Below are positions 60,870-64,000 of a DNA stretch of 64,000 bases, piece by piece. Source of the DNA: Rhizophagus irregularis (Eukaryota; Glomeromycota; Glomeromycetes; Glomerales; Glomeraceae); assembly GCF_026210795.1 (NCBI RefSeq), contig NC_089431.1, forward strand, positions 3,162,001 through 3,226,000, read 5' to 3'. A program made the translations under genes and the position numbers. The notes below the pieces were generated by a model that worked only from the letters and a program-made list of their open reading frames with translations, made no database searches and was not told the DNA's origin. Position 1 is the first letter of the stretch. Each line of letters opens with the position of its first letter.

Positions 60870-63800
60870 TTAAAAATTTCCACCAGCAGAATGACCCAAA
60901 TTATCCATTTTTTGCATAACCGAACTCAACAGTGAATTGCCATTGACAATTTGAGTCGTAGCAATGACATATTCACGTTGTCCTTTATTTTTTTTTAATA
61001 GAAGATAATTTAATATTATAAACTAAAATACAATTAGTTAACATATTTAAAATGAAAGAGGTATTACCTTCATCTTGTTGTGCCATAAATCTTATTGCTG
61101 AAATTTCAGTATATGTGCATCCTCCCAAGAAAAATATGAGAGTAACACGTGGTTGCTGTCCCTGGGCAAATTCTAATAAAAAAAATATATCAAGAAAATC
61201 GAGAATCAATTGATTTTGTTCTTATTTTAGCATATTATAAACAAAACTTATGCTTACTTTTAGAATGAATGGCTCCATCATCAAGTTTCTGAACTTCATC
61301 GAATGTTTTACCTGGCAACATTTTCAAAGCTTCTTCATGTCCTTTCCACCCAACGATACCCTTTGCAGCACCACCAGTTCCAATGGGATTAGCTGCTGCA
61401 TTAGCACCCACGGGATTACTAATTGGTGTCAGTCCACCTTTTGTTACACATTGTATCAGGCGTACACTCAACGGTGCGTATCCTGAATATACATACGAAA
61501 TGTCTTGAGGGCTCTGCTCATCAACCTCATCAACAATTAGCTGAAGATGTTTTCTGACGTAGTTAAATTTACTACTAGCAGACCCTTGTTTAACAAACAT
61601 ATTTAAGCGTTCCAAATTCAAGAGTGTTTGAAGATGTTCAAATCCATAAGTCTTAAATATTATACACGAATAGTTAATTGAATAATCCTACATTTTGATT
61701 CTCAAATGAAATTCATGTTTACCTGTAAAATTTCCTTTTTGAAAAATTCAAGGCTCTTCTGTTTCAAACCACCATTCACTAAACTTAGTAGACATAATAA
61801 TCTTAAAACTTGTAAGATTGGTACTTGCCGATTAATCATCTCTTCAATATGTTCATTTTGTAAATTTATCTCTATACCTGCAACCAAATCTAAAATTTTT
61901 TTTTTTATGAATTTTCATTCATCAAATTATAAAAAAAAATTCTTCAAATAAGGTATAATAAATGATTACTTTGTTGCACTTCGAGGGCTTTGTTAAATTC
62001 AGGAGTAACAGTATATGCCATAATTTCTTCAGCTATGCCAGTATCTAGAATAAAGTTGCTTAAGGTAAATATAAATATTTTTTTTCCGTATATTCATATA
62101 ATAAAATAAGGATACGGGTCCTTAATGATTGATGTTCAGATTGAAGTCCTCCTAGCTTATTAATAAATTCGCGAATCTGCATAACTGTCTTGGCTTGGTG
62201 TCTCTCCTATTATTTAATGATAAAAAGTATATATATTAATTGCTATTGAGATTATAAAGATTAAGCTTTTGTCAGCGTACCTCGTAATTTTCATTAATTC
62301 TTCTTGCGACTCTGTTAAGGACTCCGCCCACAACAGCAAAATTCATATCTCTCAATTGAACAAATAGTCTATCACTAGAATTGAGTGGAATTTTTTTTTT
62401 TGGCGGGAGTGGAGGGTTGTGACGTTGTTGATGCGGCATTCGATGTTGATGTTGCTGCTGCTGGAGCTGATTTTTGTGAAGCAGGGCCAACAATAGCTGA
62501 ATCAACTTCTACGTGTGAAGCTCTTATACCGAACACTTCATCTATCAACCCTTCGTAAGTTAACTGCGTGCAAAGAGGAGAAATGAGATCAACAGAGCGA
62601 TCTAAGATAATTAAAGAATCTACGTTTTGAGATACTGATAATGTGGATGACGGGTCGTCAACAGCAACTTCTTTACGCATACGAAGCAACATGTCAGCTA
62701 GGTGCTAGATTAACGAATAAGAATTAATATACTAATATGAATAATTTCAATCGAATAGATGTAATCTTTCTTACTTTAGCACAATCTCCTTTCCCAATAA
62801 CTCTTGGAATAAGCCCGAACTTCGTCTGGAGCTTCATAAGTGCTCTTGCCGCATAATAAATTGAAGTATAATCACCATCCTATATTTAATTTTTTTTTTA
62901 AAAAAATTCATAATTTTGTTCTAATATTACTTATAACCTTTGCTGTCATAAACAATAAAATACCAGATAGAGTTCTTTAAAGGTATTATCTAACTCTAAA
63001 GATAACAAATCATCTTCAAATGGTATTAAGTCAAGATGATATTCTCCGATCGTAATCTGTAAGAATCAACCCAGTTAAGGAAATTATTTGGCTTAATTAA
63101 GTTTTGAGATTTATAAAATTTTTATAAAGAAATATGAAATTGATGATTTGATTTAAAATAAGGATATCTCCAAAGACGCCAGCTTCTTCCAAGACTCTTT
63201 CACAAATCATAGTCCTTCGAGGGACAAAGAAAAGATTGTATTCATAATTTGATACAACATCTTTTTGATGATGAGCTATATGTTCTACGAAAACATAATG
63301 ATAAACAAAGTCAAAAAATTATGGTCGATATAGAAACAAAAATAAATATACGAAATTTATACCAGCAATATATTTCATATAATTCAGTTGCGGGCGACAT
63401 ATATAAATCAAACTTTTTAGCTCAGTCTCTAAAGGTCCTTGTTGAAGATAATGTACTTTTTCTACTCCATGTTCCTATTATTAGCATCTTATTAGTTTTA
63501 GAATTTCAAATTACAAATACAAATTTATGTAATTTCTTGAAAATAACTACTTTTAATAAAGAAAACCCAGCTATCAAACTTAAAGGCCCACTGATATTTG
63601 GATCTAGCACTAAACATTTTTTTCCTCTAACCTATTTATTTTTCCAAATATGTAGTTAATAAATAGGTCAATTTATTAAACAAAAGTTTTTTATTTTGAA
63701 AATAACATACTGAATCTAAAACATTAGTTAATTCTTTTCTCGCCAAATCTCTTAAAGAATTAACGTTCAAAGAAGAATGTGTATTTCCCAAGTGAGACAT
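60870..63800 (-). CDS. VPS33: Vacuolar protein sorting 33 (Sec1/Munc18 family, HOPS/CORVET subunit)
   Basis: Thirteen exons (63800-63711, 63631-63551, 63474-63363, 63284-63168, 63058-62964, 62879-62775, 62704-62281, 62206-62116, 62044-61970, 61889-61723, 61651-61258, 61172-61068, 60982-60870) give 655 residues. Diagnostic SM/Vps33 motifs are KCLVLDPNISGPLSLIA, YNLFFVPRRTMICERVLEE, LDLIPFEDDLLSLEL, SLIILDRSVDLISPLCTQLT, YEGLIDEVFGI and VTLIFFLGGCTYTEISAIRF. Vps33 binds SNARE bundles at the vacuole and endosome as part of HOPS/CORVET. Introns 4 and 8 are U12-type. Exon 7 contains an A11 run (62391-62401) where one base must be dropped to keep frame (length 424 instead of 423); this is likely an assembly error, since PAKKKIPLNSSDRLF continues perfectly in the family pattern. 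Confidence 0.93.
62045..62115 (-). other. U12-type GT-AG intron in VPS33 (intron 8)
   Basis: 71-nt intron starting GTATCCTTAT, with TTACCTTAAGC (CCTTAA core of the branch site) 14 nt from the terminal AG. It joins LRT to HTGIAEEIM in frame. Confidence 0.8.
63059..63167 (-). other. U12-type AT-AC intron in VPS33 (intron 4)
   Basis: 109-nt intron starting ATATCCTTAT and ending GATTCTTAC, with TTTCCTTAAC (perfect branch-site consensus) about 16 nt before the end. No GT donor exists that gives a family-like product; the AT-AC junction yields AGVFGEITIGEY in frame. Confidence 0.9.
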
Positions 63801-63976
63801 TTTTCATATGTTCAAATTAATTCGCAAACAATAAATAATATAAATCTGGCTGGATCAACAAGATCTTATCATGATGGTGATTTGATTACTTTATTGGGAT
63901 TTTATTATAATAGAATTTACATAAAACAATACAAAAAAAAACAAAAAATAGAATAATGCAAAATCTAAAATTTAAT
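63801..63976. other. VPS33 upstream region / 3' UTR of next gene
   Basis: The 176 bp between the VPS33 start and the stop of the next minus-strand gene are AT-rich, so the two genes are closely spaced and co-oriented. Confidence 0.4.
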
Positions 63977-64000
63977 TTAATCATCATCATCGGAATCATC
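63977..64000 (-). CDS. C-terminal end of an unidentified gene with an acidic tail (partial)
   Basis: The last bases read DDSDDDD followed by TAA on the minus strand, and the frame is open to the window edge. An Asp-rich C-terminus is common in nuclear and chaperone proteins but does not identify this one. Confidence 0.35.
   Translation of the reverse strand, partial: DDSDDDD

Overview
The window looks like nuclear DNA of an arbuscular mycorrhizal fungus (Glomeromycotina, Rhizophagus-like). This is inferred from the very high A+T content, genes split by many short introns, fungal-type orthologues (MED5, FlbA/Sst2-type RGS protein, MID1, bifunctional ADE5,7), a Kex2-processed repeat protein, and large accessory blocks packed with nested DNA transposons and MITEs. 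Gene models below were built by hand from splice signals and reading-frame continuity; no search was run. No tRNA, rRNA or CRISPR array was seen.

Layout. 1-1620 (-): Mediator subunit MED5, cut by the left edge. 1621-4311: intergenic with a Harbinger-type MITE. 4312-5322 (+): secretory single-pass membrane protein with a Pro/Gln/Gly tail. 5673-6778 (+): probable C-CAP/cofactor-C-like protein. 6880-8000: decayed LINE-like remnant carrying a TA-flanked MITE. 8707-13330: segmental copy (A) of 24435-29415 (B). B holds an AIG1/GIMAP-like GTPase, a decayed LRR-like gene, a gene with two Auto_anti-p27 zinc ribbons and the 3' end of the adjacent RGS gene; A is the derived, mostly broken copy. 14881-23327: a nest of DNA transposons: an outer hAT-like element holds a foldback element, which holds a 5.2-kb hAT, which holds a hAT MITE and a mariner-like element with about 81 residues between the second Asp and the Glu. 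29350-31017 (-): FlbA/Sst2 RGS regulator. 33017-36167 (-): a secreted-peptide neighbourhood, with a 95-aa secreted basic protein, its decayed duplicate, and a Kex2-processed repeat precursor resembling yeast alpha-factor organisation. 40756-41035 (-): a tiny membrane-anchored protein. 41702-45095 (+): ADE5,7 in 15 exons. 45383-47026 (-): MID1. 48592-50234 (-): SDS3. 50235-60121: AT-rich repeat block with six MITE/foldback elements and a LINE-like remnant. 60122-60717 (+): HIT-family hydrolase. 60870-63800 (-): VPS33 in 13 exons. The last 24 bases end another minus-strand gene.

The most notable signal is splicing rather than coding. Three introns carry U12-type (minor spliceosome) signatures: two AT-AC introns (one in SDS3, one in VPS33) and one GT-AG intron in VPS33. 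Each has an ATATCCTT or GTATCCTT donor and a CCTTAA branch site close to the acceptor, and each restores the frame exactly. The minor spliceosome is absent from most studied fungi. The second theme is peptide secretion: the Kex2/Ste13-type precursor and the nearby secreted protein with dibasic and NLS-like clusters are candidates for signalling or symbiosis.
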